Shown here: one piece after another, positions 12,761 to 24,320 of the stretch
Numbering within the stretch: position 1 is the first letter of the stretch
Layout: every line of letters begins with the position of its first letter
NCBI GenBank assembly: GCA_029783825.1
Contig: JAREIK010002440.1
Coordinates: 496,001 to 560,000 of the forward strand
DNA length: 64,000 nucleotides
Reading direction: 5' to 3'
Source of the DNA: Sapria himalayana
Taxonomy: Eukaryota > Streptophyta > Magnoliopsida > Malpighiales > Rafflesiaceae
Made by a program: the position numbers and the translations under genes
The notes under the pieces: generated by a model
The model's input: only the letters and a program-made list of their open reading frames with translations
Database searches by the model: none
Told to the model about the DNA's origin: nothing

Positions 12761-14502
12761 AGCGATTGAATAATATTCCATTGGTAAAATATCATAAATT
12801 TATTAAAAAATACTTCGAAACTTTGAAAAAGAGTTAGGGTTTGAAGGTTTTTAATTTTGATTCTAAGTTCTAACTTCATCTGATTTGTTTTGGGGATTGC
12901 TTTCCTCCAATTATTGATTGTCATGCTAATTATTTATAATTGAGATATCAAACATTAGTTTTTCAAATTAACCAATATGTACATTTTTGTGGGTTTGGTT
13001 GTTAACTTTAGTTTTTTTTTTTTGTATAACATTTTTATTTGGTTCTCTCTTTTTGTTTTGTTGATTTAAAATCATTCTAATTGATAAATTATATTTTACA
13101 TTTTTTTCACATACTAGGATTTGTTAAATTTTTGTGTTGCCTAATTGAGATATGAAATTTTTGTGCGTTTTGTTATTTACCTATAGTTTTATTCAAGATA
13201 ATTAATGTGGACTTAGTTTGTTTACTAGGATTTGGTGAAATATAATAATTTATAAATGAACAACTTATAGTAAGGGTGTAACTTTAATAATGAATAATTT
13301 AAAAATATTTTAATAAATACTAAAAGTTTAAATGGAATAATATAGAATTACATAAAAAATTTTTGAGGGTGTGCAATTCAAAGGTTGAAAAAGTAATGAA
13401 TAATTGAACAACTAAAAAAATTAAAAGCTCATTTCAAAATTTATAGAGTTGCTTGATCTACACTTCACTAAAGGTGCAATCAAATAAATATCTCCTCTCA
13501 TATTTAATATTAAAAAATATATATTACATGTCATAGCTAGTAGATAATTATTTATACTATATTCTTCATACGGATTGGTAAATATCCCTATTGATTTATA
13601 AATATTCTACATTGATAGTTGATATTTTTTTTATTATTTTTTAATTGACAAATTTAGATGAATAAAAGACAGAAAGATGAGTTTTTGACTAATGAGTTTG
13701 TAGAAAGGATTGATGAGTTTATTGGCTTTGCTGTAAAACAACCTGAATTTATGGATGAAATAAAAATTAGATGCTCATGTAATGACCATAAAAATCAAGA
13801 TCAAAGTTTCCAAGATTTCGACACAATGTTATATCATCTTACAAAAAAAGAATTTGTTAGAGACTATAATATTTGGTATAAACATAAGGAAATAGTTGTA
13901 CCACAACCAATAAAGTATTATGTACGTAGAAATGTTGATTCAAAAATTGTAATGGAATAAGCCAGTCCCGATAATGCATGTAAAGTAATATTGAAGAATA
14001 TTATTGGTCATTCATAAAATCTGGATGTCACTGGATATCCTAATATAATCAGCAAAATTATTTTATAAAATGTTAAAAGCTTCAGAAGAAGAGGTTTGGC
14101 CAGGTAATTTGTATGGTCACTCAAAGTTATCTATGGTAGTTAGACTGTTGAATTTAAAGACAAAACATCATTTTTTCAAAGAGATATTTTTGAAATATAT
14201 GAGTTATTTTCTGAATTATACCAAAGAATAATGCCGTTATAGATAGCTTTTATAGCATAAAGATGTTAATGTGAGATTTGAGTTTGCCTGTGAAAAAAAT
14301 ACATTATTACATTAATTACTGCGTGATATATTTGGGCATAGACAATGAAGCAATTGCATGTGATTTTTATAATTATCCTTGATATAAAAGAAATACTATA
14401 TATAAAAGGCATCAAATAAATATTCCTCATAAGAAGATGTATTATTTTTTGTTGACTCCTCATTTGTAAGTATTATTTGCATATAAAACCATTCTAATAA
14501 CA

Positions 14503-14913
14503 TATAGGTGTTAAACGGGCATTGTTAGGTCGGCACGAACCATTTATTCAAGCTTAAATGAGCTTGTGCGTAGTGCCCGACACAACATGGTTCATTGGAG
14601 GGTAGGCCTAGAATAGCCTACAATCTGAAATCAACCCGATTTTGTGCGGGATTTAGGGATACGAGCACTCCCCAAACCCCGAGTGGGCATTCCTGCTCGG
14701 CTCATCATGTCACCCATCAGGCATCACCCATCGCCACATGTGTGCCCACATGCGAGGCACCTAGGTCATGCCTAGCATGGCACACGGGTCGATTACCCTC
14801 GGAACGGCACGATGCAAGTTATGCTGAGAGTGAGCCTGCATGGGCCCGAGCACGGTCCTGGACCATGTCGTGCTGGGTCGGGCACGAGTCGGACATCCTG
14901 GTTGACACCTCTA
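14503..14913. mobile_element. hAT-family MITE with perfect 8-bp duplication
   Basis: Left end TATAGGTGTTAAACGGGC; right end, on the other strand, TAGAGGTGTCAACCAGG. Flanked by taataaca at 14495-14502 and 14914-14921, a perfect 8-bp target duplication. 411 bp, GC-rich against the AT-rich host, no transposase. Its ends match the hAT element at 400-3807, so that family probably mobilised it. It sits inside the transposase of CACTA copy C. Confidence 0.93.
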
Positions 14914-15123
14914 TAATAACATGAGTTTGTACAAAGAGCATATTATTGAAAATGACATGATACAACATATCTCATATTTTCCATCTTGAAAATATTTCGA
15001 TGATTATCATCAATCTTTTGTAGTTGAAAGTCAAAATATTAGATTATGGTTATGTATAGTAGAATTTTAGCTAATTGGACAAATATGATAATAATCCTCT
15101 TCAAGGTCGGTTATTGTTAAACT

Positions 15124-15691
15124 TAGAGGTGTCAAACGAACCATATTGGGCTGGGCTGGCCTGTTTTTTTTGGGGCCCAACCGAGTTGACGTGCAGTGCC
15201 AAGCACGACATGCTATAATACTATTCCGTGCATGGCACAACACTATTCCTTGTTGGGCAAGCTTGGCATGGGCCGGCAGCCCAAAATTCACTCGGGTTTA
15301 GGCTAGTTCAACCCAGTTCGGTGTTCAGGTTAGCCAGTTCAGGTTGAGTCAGTCAATTTTTTAAAAAATTAGGGTTACGACATAGCACCAACAGTGCTCG
15401 TCGTGGGGTTTGCTGAGCTGTCACTCATTGGGCATTGCTACATCATCCTCCATCAGGCATCACTCATTGCGTGGCACCTGTGTTGTGCCCACGTGCCAGG
15501 CACTCATACCGTGCCTAGGGCATGGCACGCAGGCCAAATACCCTTGGCATGGCATGACATGATTTGTGTTGAGGGTGCTCCCAGCACGGGCCCAGGCAAG
15601 CTACTATAGCATGCCATGCCGGGCCAGGCACGCCTAAAATGGGCTAGGATTCAGGCCGAGCTTGGGCTGCCTGGCCTATTTGACACATATA
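15124..15691. mobile_element. hAT-family MITE with 7/8 duplication
   Basis: Left end TAGAGGTGTCAAACGAACC; right end, on the other strand, TATATGTGTCAAATAGGCC. Flanked by gttaaact (15116-15123) and gttaaacc (15692-15699). 568 bp, GC-rich, with many GGCATGGC/GGCACG words. It splits the TNP2 reading frame just before the PFNLSPW block. The ORFs inside are noise. Confidence 0.92.
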
Positions 15692-17199
15692 GTTAAACCT
15701 TTTAATTTATCTCCATGGATTGTCATGAAAGATGAATACATATTTTTGTGTATTATCATGTTTGATTCAAGAAACACAAAAGTCGAGTTAGATGATTTCC
15801 TATAGTTTCTAATTGCAAAGCTCAAAAATTTATGAGAGGATGGTATCTAAACAAATGATATATCTAGACAGTAGAACTTCCAAATATGGATTAAAGTAAC
15901 TTTCTTGCATATTCAATGTTGTTTAGATGGAGTATCATGAAAAAATTAGCTTGTCCTTATTGCATGGAGGACTCAAGATGCATTTTATTTGAGCAAAAGA
16001 GGAAACATTTCTTGGTTTGATAATCACTATAAGTTATTACATGCAAAACATCCATTTCGAATAAATATTGACGAATTTAGCAAAGGCCATAAAGTTGTAA
16101 AAGATAAACCAAGTTTGAGATCAGATATTAAATTATTAGATGTAATTGAAAAATATGAGTTCAAAAATATTATAAATATTGATGTATATTACATTAATAC
16201 ACAAATTTCAAAGACTTATTAATGTGATTGGAAGACAAGTAGTATCTTTTGGGATTTGCCTTTTTGAAAAATCACCCTAATTAGGCACAACTTAGATGTG
16301 ATGCACATTAAAAAGAATTATTTTGATAATATTTTTAATACTCTCATGAATATGGAAGGAAAAACAAAAGACAATGTCAAATTAATAAAGGATTTCAAAA
16401 AGTTTTGTTCATGTCTAGAGTTACATAGGGAATAATCAATAAATAAATTCTCTAAGGCTTGTTATAGTATTGACAAGGATGCATAGGAAGCTGTGTACAA
16501 ATGGGTGATGGAGCTCATATTCCATGACGGATATGTATCTAACATGGGAAGATATGTTGATATGAATAAGCATAAGTTATTTAGAATAAAAAGTCTTGAC
16601 TACCATGTGTTCATGCAGAGACTAATACTCATAGTATTCCAAGAATTACTTCCACAAAATGTTTGGGTAGCATTGACTAAAATAAGCATTTTTTTAGAAT
16701 CTCACTTATAATGTTATAATGAAATAAGAAATGGAACAATTACAAAATGACATCCACATAATTATATATAGACTAGAGCATATTTTTCCTCCTAGCTTCT
16801 TTGGCTCTATAGAATATCTTTTGATCCACTTGCCTTATGAATCTATGATGATAAACCCTTTGCAATACAGATGGATGTATTCATTTGAGAGGTTATATAA
16901 TTTTTATATGTTAATCTAATAATTTAATTGTATTTGAAAAATATTTTTTTAATAAAGATGTATTTAGATATTTTAGAAAATAAAAAAATAATATTCGAAA
17001 TAAAGTTAAAGTGGATAAATTAATGCCTACTTGGTGGAAGAGGCTTTAGCATTTTTTGTGCACTACTTTTGGCTACAATTATATAATCCACATAATAAAA
17101 TGTCACCAGATAATATTTATGGGATAAAGGATGGATCAGAAGAAAATGATATTCTTTCTATTTTCACACTTGAGGGTCAATTGTATTGTAGAACAACAT

Positions 17200-17229
17200 G
17201 ATATTCACAAATTATGGATTGTGAATATC
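17200..17229. repeat. Palindrome at the junction of inverted CACTA copies
   Basis: GATATTCACAA (17200-17210), 8-bp spacer, TTGTGAATATC (17219-17229): a perfect 11-bp inverted repeat. To its left, copy C runs on the plus strand and stops mid-transposase; to its right, copy B begins on the minus strand with its 3' segment. The GGATATTCA part also occurs at the matching place in copy A (near 9330), so the right arm is element sequence. Confidence 0.85.
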
Positions 17230-19590
17230 CTCCCGATGTTGATTCTATAGTACCAACACACTGATCTTCTAAGATAGGAGGGACGGAGTTATCATTACCT
17301 TCTGGTATAAAATGTGATGAAGATGGAATATAAGTGACATTCAAACCCTATATGTCATGATAATGTGATACCAATGTATCTTGCGTATGTATATGAGAAT
17401 GTAGATAGATATTTGTAGTATTGTCATCACCGAATACATATAAATTTCTTCCTCCATGAACTATTAGTTGACTTTCTCTACCCCTACCCACTTATTGAGA
17501 ACATCGGCCACTTGAAAGGTTACCACTAATACCTAAATCAAGTTATATAAATTTCAAAAAATATAGAGACAATAAAAATATGTTATGAAAATGTCAGAAT
17601 AATAAAACATACTTATAAACACATTGACATTCAAAAAAGCAAAAAAAATAATTTAATATCCAAATTGTAATAATTACAAAATAAGCAAGATAATATAATA
17701 TGGAAGTCAATAAATATCTTATCATCATCAAAAAATTCTAACAAATCATCTTCATCTATATATTCATTGTCATCTGATTCTGCAATTAATTCATCCTTAT
17801 TATTTTTTTCAACATGGTCATCATCAATATCCAAATAGTTTTCATATTTTCCAAACAATATTTGAAGCCCATCATCTACCCTAGGAATGATTGGATGAAG
17901 TTCCACATTATACTCTTGAAATATTGGTACACACAATGAAGAGACAATAACATCATTTGAAAACTTTCACAACTACTCTAGGTTTTATTTTACATATTGC
18001 CCACCAGTCACAAGGATTTCTTCTTGTGGTTGGATAAGTGGTGCAATATACTTGTATGGCTTGCACCACAAGAATAAATGGATCGTACATATGATAATAT
18101 TTCTTATAGTACATATCTATAAATTTATATTGATGATGAATTCTAGTACCCACATTTAGAATATGATCAAACCATTCACACTTAAATAGAAGTATTCTTT
18201 TAATTGGTAAAGCAGGATACTCCACATGTAGAATTCTAATTAGTCCACCATAAAAATCAATAGTAGATGCAATAGAGTTAGCCCCCTTGACGCATACATC
18301 ATAATTAATTGCAGCTCTATTTGAACCATATTTCTAAGTATGAAATTTGTATCAATTTACATAATATATGGGATATGCCTATAGACTTCATAATGATCAT
18401 TTTGCAAGATCCTTCATTTATCTATTATATATATTTGATGACAGAAATTATACCTACAAAATGATAAAACATAAAATCATACTTATATAATGTTGCAATT
18501 CACGTAACTTTTTAGAACGAATAATGATAAGTATTTTATTGAAAAATATTTCAAACCAAATAGAAAAATCATTTTTAAGTTTTGCATCAATTGAAGCATC
18601 ATCAATATATGGTTCTCTTTGCCTAATTTCTCAGCATAAATTCTTCAAAAATAACATTGGAAGTATTATGAAATATTAAAAAGGTATATCACATACAATA
18701 ATAAATAAATGAGTATATAAATTTATTATAAATCTTACTTAATATAAATGTGTAACTTACTGTAGTTCAACAAGATATGTGTAAAAAATATGATACTCAT
18801 AGTCATCTAAAAAATATCTTGATGTTGCTCTACCATATGATTGACCCACATATGTGAAAACAGAAAGCATATCATTTTCTTCTAATCCATCCTCCATTCC
18901 ATAAATATTATTTGGTGATATTTTTTATGTAGATTATATTATTGTTACCAAAAATAGTATGCACAGAATATCGAAGCCTTTTCGACCAAGTAGGTATTGC
19001 ATATCAAACATTCTACTTAAGTTTTATTTTGAACATTATTTTTTAATTTTCTAAGATACATCTTTATTAGAAAAAAAATATTTGTCTTTTACATTTAAAT
19101 TTTTAACTTAATAAATGAAAATTATATAATATCTCAAATGGATACATCCATATGTATTGCACAGAGTATGCTATCATAGATTTATAAGGCAAATGGATTG
19201 GAAGATATTCTATGAAGTCTAAGAAGCTAAAAGGAAAAATACACTTAAGTCTGCACATAATTATGAAGATGTCATTTTGTAATAACTCAATTTATTCATA
19301 TGTTATACCATTACAAGTGAGATTTTTTAAAAAATATTTATTAATAGTCAATAATTTCCAAATATTTTCTATAAGTAATTCACGAAATACTATGAATATT
19401 AAACTTTGCGTGAACACATGACAGTCACAACAATTTATCCCAAATAACTTATACTTCTTCATATCAACACATCTTTTTATTTTAAATGCAAATCCATTGG
19501 GGAACCAGAGCTCCACCATCCATTTGCACAAAGCTTCATTTGCATCATTATCGAAAATATAACTAACCTTAGTTATAGTCTTGAATATTT
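17219..19590 (-). mobile_element. CACTA element copy B, inverted and truncated
   Basis: The reverse complement of this stretch follows copy A: the downstream segment (17230-17545), the DUF4216-like region (17953-18360), and the TNP2 core end (to about 19590). It stops at a point matching CHILEKDAKEGLCKW of copy A, so the 5' half is absent. It meets copy C at the palindrome. The upper boundary is judged only from loss of similarity. Confidence 0.75.
17631..19590 (-). pseudogene. TNP2-type CACTA transposase, copy B, C-terminal half
   Basis: In gene order (descending): CKWMVELWFPNGFAFKIKRC then YKLFGINCCDCHVFTQSL (19531-19292); a QYRWMY-like stretch near 19150; a long block to about 18760; then a DUF4216-like region with LPIKRILLFKCEWFDH, FILVVQAIQVYCTTYP and CKIKPRVVVKVF (18225-17953); and an acidic C-terminal tail (17936-17700) rich in Asp/Glu. 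Copy B keeps the C-terminal open frames better than copy A. Frame changes remain and no intact ORF exists. Confidence 0.8.
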
Positions 19591-20690
19591 TCTAATAAAA
19601 TTAAACATTTTTATTTATTTGTCTAGATTATATTTTTATGGGTAAAATTTTCTAATAAAATTAAACAGTTTAAACAATATTAAAAACATCAAATCAACAT
19701 AAAAATTAGACCAAAATTTTATTTCATAACTATTCTTAGTTCTCTGGCAATATCTCGGCCGATCCCCAACACAATCTTTTTATCATGATGACAAACTTTA
19801 AAATAGAAAATTAAATTTGAGTTCTTAAAAATATCATTTATGTTTCACCCAAACAAATTTATCCTTATTGAAATTTCCTATAAATTATTTATTTTGAATT
19901 CAAGATCAACATTGCATGGGGTTCTTGATTCATCTTTTTAAGGTATGTTTATTTTTTTAGTATTTTAATCAAAATATTAAATTTTAAATTATAATTTGTT
20001 TTCAATTAATTATTATGTTATAGAATATATTTAATTATTATTCTTATGTTTAATTGTAATTAATGTGTATACATTCAATGAACTAAATTCTCTCTGTTAA
20101 TTTGCAAGAACATATCTTTATTTTTAAATTTATTTAATTATATCAAGTGAATATGTTTATCTTGGTGAGTTGATATTAATTCATTAGAATATGAAATATA
20201 TTACTGAACATTAATGACTAAAATTAATTTATTAAGTACGCTATATAAATTAAATTAAATGTATATTTTCATGTTGCTAACTCAATTAATTGGAAAATCA
20301 AAAATGTTAGTCAAATTATCTGTGAAATTAATTAATCAATTTAACTTAGTGAATTAACTTAAGTAGATGTTATAAAAATAGAACACATATCAATAATTTA
20401 AAATAACAAATTCAACCTCAAAATATTAAAACAAACTAAATAATAAATAAAAAATACAATCTAAGTGAAAATTGAGATTTTGATGATTTACATAATAAAA
20501 ATTAAAAATCTCAAATAAATCTTGATGATTTACATAAATAATTAAATGCTCTTATTCATAACAACATACATCAATTAAGGTGGGTTAATTCATTAGAACA
20601 TAAATATGTTAATAAAATAATTTTCATAAATTAACATATCATCTTTACAACTCATTTAACGGCGACTCACTGAAAAACAAACTTGATGAA
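19591..20690. other. AT-rich spacer, no gene seen
   Basis: Very AT-rich sequence between the CACTA relic and the 3' flank of UGD. It has two short repeats of a GATTTACATAA-containing phrase near 20485 and 20525. Nothing coding recognised. Confidence 0.5.
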
Positions 20691-20980
20691 ACAAGAACGA
20701 AAACAAGCTAAATAAATTTTGATGAACTCAGCAATAGAAAATTTCTATCAGCTTGTAATACTACCAAACACCGCACTAGTCACATACTTCAGTGTAGTTA
20801 AACGCTCAAAAGAACTACAACAAAAGGAATAACTGTCTTCGCATTGGATAGGAACAACAAAGTTACATTACATCGAACAACTGGAGGACAAAATGTGGGT
20901 ATCAGAATAGTCTTCTGCTGAGAATCAAAAACATGATGAGCACAATATAAAAGATTAAAATCTAACAATCCCGCCTGCTG

Positions 20981-22423
20981 CTACGCCATGGCAGGCATGT
21001 CTTTTAGCCACGGATCCACGGGCTTGCCGATGGAATAAACAATGAAGCCAATCTCCCGCAGTTTAGCCATGTCGACGATGTTCCTTCCATCGAAAACAAA
21101 TGCAGGCTTCTGCATGTTGTCGAATATTTTCTGGTAATCAAGAGACTTGAATTCGTCCCACTCGGTCAAGATACAAATACCATGGGCGTCCCTGGTTGCT
21201 TCATAAGCATCCCAAACGACATTCACTTGCTTAACGTTGGATGGGCTTAGAGGCTGGAGATGAATCGGATGGTCCCAATCAAACTTGTTCATGGTGAGGT
21301 CACGTAGAATCTGGTCTGCAGATACCTGCGGGTCGTAGATGCTTAAAAGCGCCTTATCCCCCAAGAGCCCCTTGCAGATGTCAATTGCCGGTGTCTCCCT
21401 AGTATCGCCTGTATCTTTCTTAAACGCAAATCCTAAAATGGCCACCTTCTTGTTAGAAACAGTGTTGAACATGGAGGAGATGATCCGGTTAACAAAACGG
21501 TTCTTCTGATAGTCATTGATTTTAATCACTTGTCGCCAATATTCTGCAACATCGGGAAGGCCATTGCACTCGCAGATGTAAACCAAATTCAATATGTCCT
21601 TCTGAAAACAAGACCCACCAAAGCCTACGCTCGAGTTCAAGAACTTATGTCCGACTCTTGAATCTCTCCCAATGGCATATGAAACCTGGGATACGTCAGC
21701 ACCAGTGGCTTCACAGAGAGCAGACATGGCGTTGACGGATGAGATTCTCTGTGCCAGAAAAGCGTTGGCTGCGAGTTTCGAGAGCTCGGCTGACCAGAGA
21801 TTGGCGGTTAATATCCGTTCTTCGGGAACCCAGTGAGCATAAACATCCTTCAGCACCTTAATGGCTGCCTGACCCCCTACTGTTTCCCTGCCGCCGATGA
21901 GGACTCGATCTGGATTAAACAGATCGTTTATGGCGGTTCCTTCTGCAAGAAATTCTGGGTTTGAAAGAATCTGGAACTTGACCCCATTGCCGTTGTGGGT
22001 CAGAATCTTTTCGATTGCTTCAGCTGTTCTTACCGGAACAGTTGATTTTTCCACCACGATTTTATCGGAATTCGAAACGTCAGCTATCATGCGGGCGGCA
22101 CTTTCCCAGTAGGTTAGATCAGCAGCTTTTCCGGCCCCAAGGCCTTGGGTTTTGGTTGGCGTGTTGACGGAGACGAAGACTATATCTGCCTCCGAAACAT
22201 ATTTCTCCACGTTGGTGCTGAAGAACAAGTTCTTGCCTCTGCACTGCTTTACGACGCCATCAAGCCCAGGCTCGTAGATTGGAAGCTGATCGCTGTTCCA
22301 TGCAGCAATCCTGGAAACAGATATATCTACCACAGCAACTTCGATTGATGGACACTTGAGGGCTATGACTGCCATTGTTGGCCCACCGACGTATCCCGCT
22401 CCTATGCAGCAGATCTTCACCAT
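20981..22423 (-). CDS. UGD: UDP-glucose 6-dehydrogenase
   Basis: Cytosolic enzyme that oxidises UDP-glucose twice with NAD+ to UDP-glucuronate, the entry point to UDP-xylose, UDP-arabinose and UDP-galacturonate for hemicellulose and pectin. 480 residues, the usual plant length, in one uninterrupted exon, as is common for plant UGD. N-terminal Rossmann motif GAGYVGGPT (residues 8-16); STVPVRTAE (127-135); FLAEGTA (158-164); [12 protein letters not shown] (215-226), containing the conserved Lys and Asn; [11 protein letters not shown] (268-278) with catalytic Cys272 and Asp276; the C-terminal UDP-binding domain with [15 protein letters not shown] (331-345) and FDGRNIV (444-450). No defect seen. 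The start ATG has A at -3 and G at +4 and begins the conserved [14 protein letters not shown]. About 280 bp of less AT-biased sequence downstream (20690-20980) is probably 3'UTR; I see no AATAAA there. It is the only intact gene in the window. Confidence 0.98.
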   Translation of the reverse strand: MVKICCIGAGYVGGPTMAVIALKCPSIEVAVVDISVSRIAAWNSDQLPIYEPGLDGVVKQCRGKNLFFSTNVEKYVSEADIVFVSVNTPTKTQGLGAGKAADLTYWESAARMIADVSNSDKIVVEKSTVPVRTAEAIEKILTHNGNGVKFQILSNPEFLAEGTAINDLFNPDRVLIGGRETVGGQAAIKVLKDVYAHWVPEERILTANLWSAELSKLAANAFLAQRISSVNAMSALCEATGADVSQVSYAIGRDSRVGHKFLNSSVGFGGSCFQKDILNLVYICECNGLPDVAEYWRQVIKINDYQKNRFVNRIISSMFNTVSNKKVAILGFAFKKDTGDTRETPAIDICKGLLGDKALLSIYDPQVSADQILRDLTMNKFDWDHPIHLQPLSPSNVKQVNVVWDAYEATRDAHGICILTEWDEFKSLDYQKIFDNMQKPAFVFDGRNIVDMAKLREIGFIVYSIGKPVDPWLKDMPAMA

Positions 22424-23140
22424 TTATCTTGACAAAGTTACGACCCTAAAATAAATACAAAAGTGCTAGGATTATAATTACAATCTAGCCAAAATAAACA
22501 AAGGCCAAGGTACATGTCAGAGATCGAAGTTATTTACAAAAAAGGAGTCGAAAAATTTTAAACTATGGTAGATCGATCAAATTTAAATCAATAACCAAAA
22601 CAGCTAGAAAACATCGCCGGATCATTTCTGGAAAAACTAACAGATCTAGGAAAACAATTTCTTTGGGTTTTTGTAACAAAACTGATAAAATCTAGATTAA
22701 TCAGATCTAAAAAACTCAGCAATACGAATATTTTTATTCAATTCTGTGATTCAGAGAGTAAAATATTAAATCGTATCTGCCAACAAAGAGAATTCGAACA
22801 TCTTATCAATAGTCAAAATTTCATTCTGATAGCTAAACACGCTACAGATCCAATGCGGATTACAAAAGCGAAGACCCGTTAATAGATCCAAGCTAAATCC
22901 AGGAATAGGATGCACAAGTTTAAAAATTTTACCTTCGGAAATAAAACATAAAGCAGAACCATCATGAAGATGACAACATCGACTAAAAAAAAACGCATCC
23001 ATTTACGAACCCAAATGAATAAACACCTGCTCGCGCAAAAACGGAAGAGCTTGAATGGAACGACCTTGCGTTTGCGCCAACTACACAATGGCGAGAATCG
23101 GGATGCGGGAGACAAACCGGCACGAATTGGTGAGGAAGAC
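22424..23140 (-). other. UGD 5'UTR with predicted intron 22446-22932
   Basis: On the minus strand, TTTCCGAAG|GTAAAATT gives a donor at 22932, and a pyrimidine-rich TTGTATTTATTTTAG|GGTCG gives an acceptor at 22446. The predicted intron is 487 bp, leaving 22 nt of leader before the ATG. A 5'UTR intron is common in plant UGD genes. The first exon (start about 23140 from the TATA position, to 22933) is clearly less AT-rich than its surroundings. Splice sites are predicted by eye only. Confidence 0.65.
22438..23002 (-). promoter_or_regulatory. Upstream ORFs in the UGD leader
   Basis: If the predicted intron is removed, an upstream ATG at 23002 (A at -3, G at +4) opens a 25-codon uORF. It starts MDAFFFSRCC, spans the splice junction and stops at 22440-22438, 14 nt before the main ATG. 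Further upstream ATGs lie in the same exon. One opens a 12-codon frame (MFYFRRVVTLSR) whose TAA directly abuts the main ATG. Such uORFs usually lower or condition translation; that role is inference here. Confidence 0.5.
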
Positions 23141-23167
23141 ACGGCACTTCTAGGATTGGGTCTGCAG

Positions 23168-23175
23168 TATTTATA
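23168..23175 (-). promoter_or_regulatory. UGD TATA box
   Basis: TATAAATA on the minus strand within CATATAAATACTGCAGACCC, about 30 bp before the inferred transcription start and 745 bp before the ATG (which includes the predicted intron). Confidence 0.65.
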
Positions 23176-23284
23176 TGATAAATCAAAAAAGAAAAAGTTT
23201 GTGGTGTTGTTATTAGCTATTACCCAAGGCAGGCTGACATCTCCTCAAATCAAGCTTGCGTCAGTTAACGACGACGACGAGTAA

Positions 23285-24311
23285 AAAGCGCTCATGGGTC
23301 ATGTCTACGTTATTTTGCTTCTCATTGATCATTATTACTCAGTTAAATTCAGCCAATCATTCTATCAAATGGCAAATCTAAAACGAAAAAAATTACAAAA
23401 ATATATCTTAATGATTTTAAAGAAACAAAAATTTGTTATGATTTTAATCTATGTCATCCAAATTCTATAAAAAAAATCAAAACTTTAATATTAGTAAAAA
23501 AATGAACCAAAAAAAAAATAATATTAAATTTTTAGGGCAATCAAAATGTAAACCCAAAAATATACTCCTTACATCACGTCATTATGTCATATCATATAAA
23601 ATATATATATACAAACAAGTTTTTATGCCATGTATATTGAGATGTAATATAAATTATATATCATAACATATATATTGTATACATTATAACATAACAATTA
23701 ATATTTTTAAAATATTATATGTTATATATTATTGCATATGTTTATAAACATATATAATATATATGTTACAACATATATATAATATATGTTCTAATATATA
23801 TGATTATTAATGTATTTATACTATATTCATTTATAAACATATGAATACATTTATGTTTATATATATATATACACACACACACACACTATTTTTATATTAA
23901 AGTAATAATTTTTTTAATAAAAAAATATTTCCCCATATACATGTCATAATATATATATATATAAATAACATGATGATAAATATTTTTAGTTTTAATGTAC
24001 TTTTTTCTAACTTTGAAAACTTAAAAATTTTTTTTTTTAATATTTCAAATCAAACCCACTATCCATAATTTTTCCAAAAAAATCTACATTTTATCTCCCC
24101 TAGTATATATCTCTAATAACAGGTGAAAACTATATTTTCTTTATGATATTCAATAAATAAATACATATTTTTTATTAAAAACAAATCAATAATTTCAAAT
24201 AATTACACACACACAGACACATGAAAATATGTATGTTTGTATGGATATATTAATCTATGCATTGATGTATGGGCAGGGGCAGATATATAAATATATAAGG
24301 CAAAGATATCT
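23285..24311. other. AT-rich spacer, no gene seen
   Basis: UGD upstream flank. Contains a TATATA/ACAT-rich tract at 23590-23880 ending in (AC)n at about 23871-23885. Nothing coding recognised. Confidence 0.5.
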
Positions 24312-24320
24312 TAATAAAAT

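Larger units (their letters stand above)
13658..17200 (+). pseudogene. TNP2-type CACTA transposase, copy C, interrupted by two MITEs
   Basis: The best N-terminus in the window. 13658-13960 encodes a transposase-associated domain (IKIRCSC...NDHKN, LTKKEFVRDYNIWYKH). About 14060-14230 gives FYKMLKASEEEVWPG and KLSMVVRLLNLK, typical of the next TNP2 block. The gene then crosses MITE 14503-14913 and MITE 15124-15691. Removing the second rejoins a block reading VKPFNLSPWIVMKDEYIFL, as expected for TNP2. It continues with LACPHC-like and HPFRINIDEF (15940-16220), CKW/YKWVMELIFHDGYVSNMGR (about 16490), and QYRWMYSFERLYN (about 16870). It ends in mid-gene at about 17200. Many stops are present and no full reading frame survives. 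Confidence 0.82.
10801..17218 (+). mobile_element. CACTA (En/Spm) element copy C, 3'-truncated
   Basis: The left end CACTATAAGAAAA at 10801 is nearly identical to the ends of the 27036-44237 element. It is followed by subterminal words (TTTAGCTAG, GGATCAGCGACGAAAA) shared with those ends. The element has a duplicated leader (about 12118-12760) and a decayed transposase (13658-about 17200). It is cut off at 17200-17229, where an inverted copy begins. It has been hit by two hAT MITEs and probably by an older hAT relic at 11202-11477. No 3' end or target duplication can be checked because of the truncation. That 10801 is the end of this same element is inference from order and orientation. Confidence 0.6.

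Noticed and set aside
14595..15609. ORFs of about 70-110 codons in the two MITEs
   Set aside because: GC-rich MITE sequence without conserved domains; their stretches are absent from the reconstructed CACTA gene.
21897..22348. Plus-strand ORFs inside UGD
   Set aside because: Antisense shadows of the UGD coding sequence.
22766..23284. ORFs of 67-106 codons near the UGD promoter
   Set aside because: They lie in the leader, intron or promoter. Only the short upstream ORFs relevant to the spliced leader were kept.
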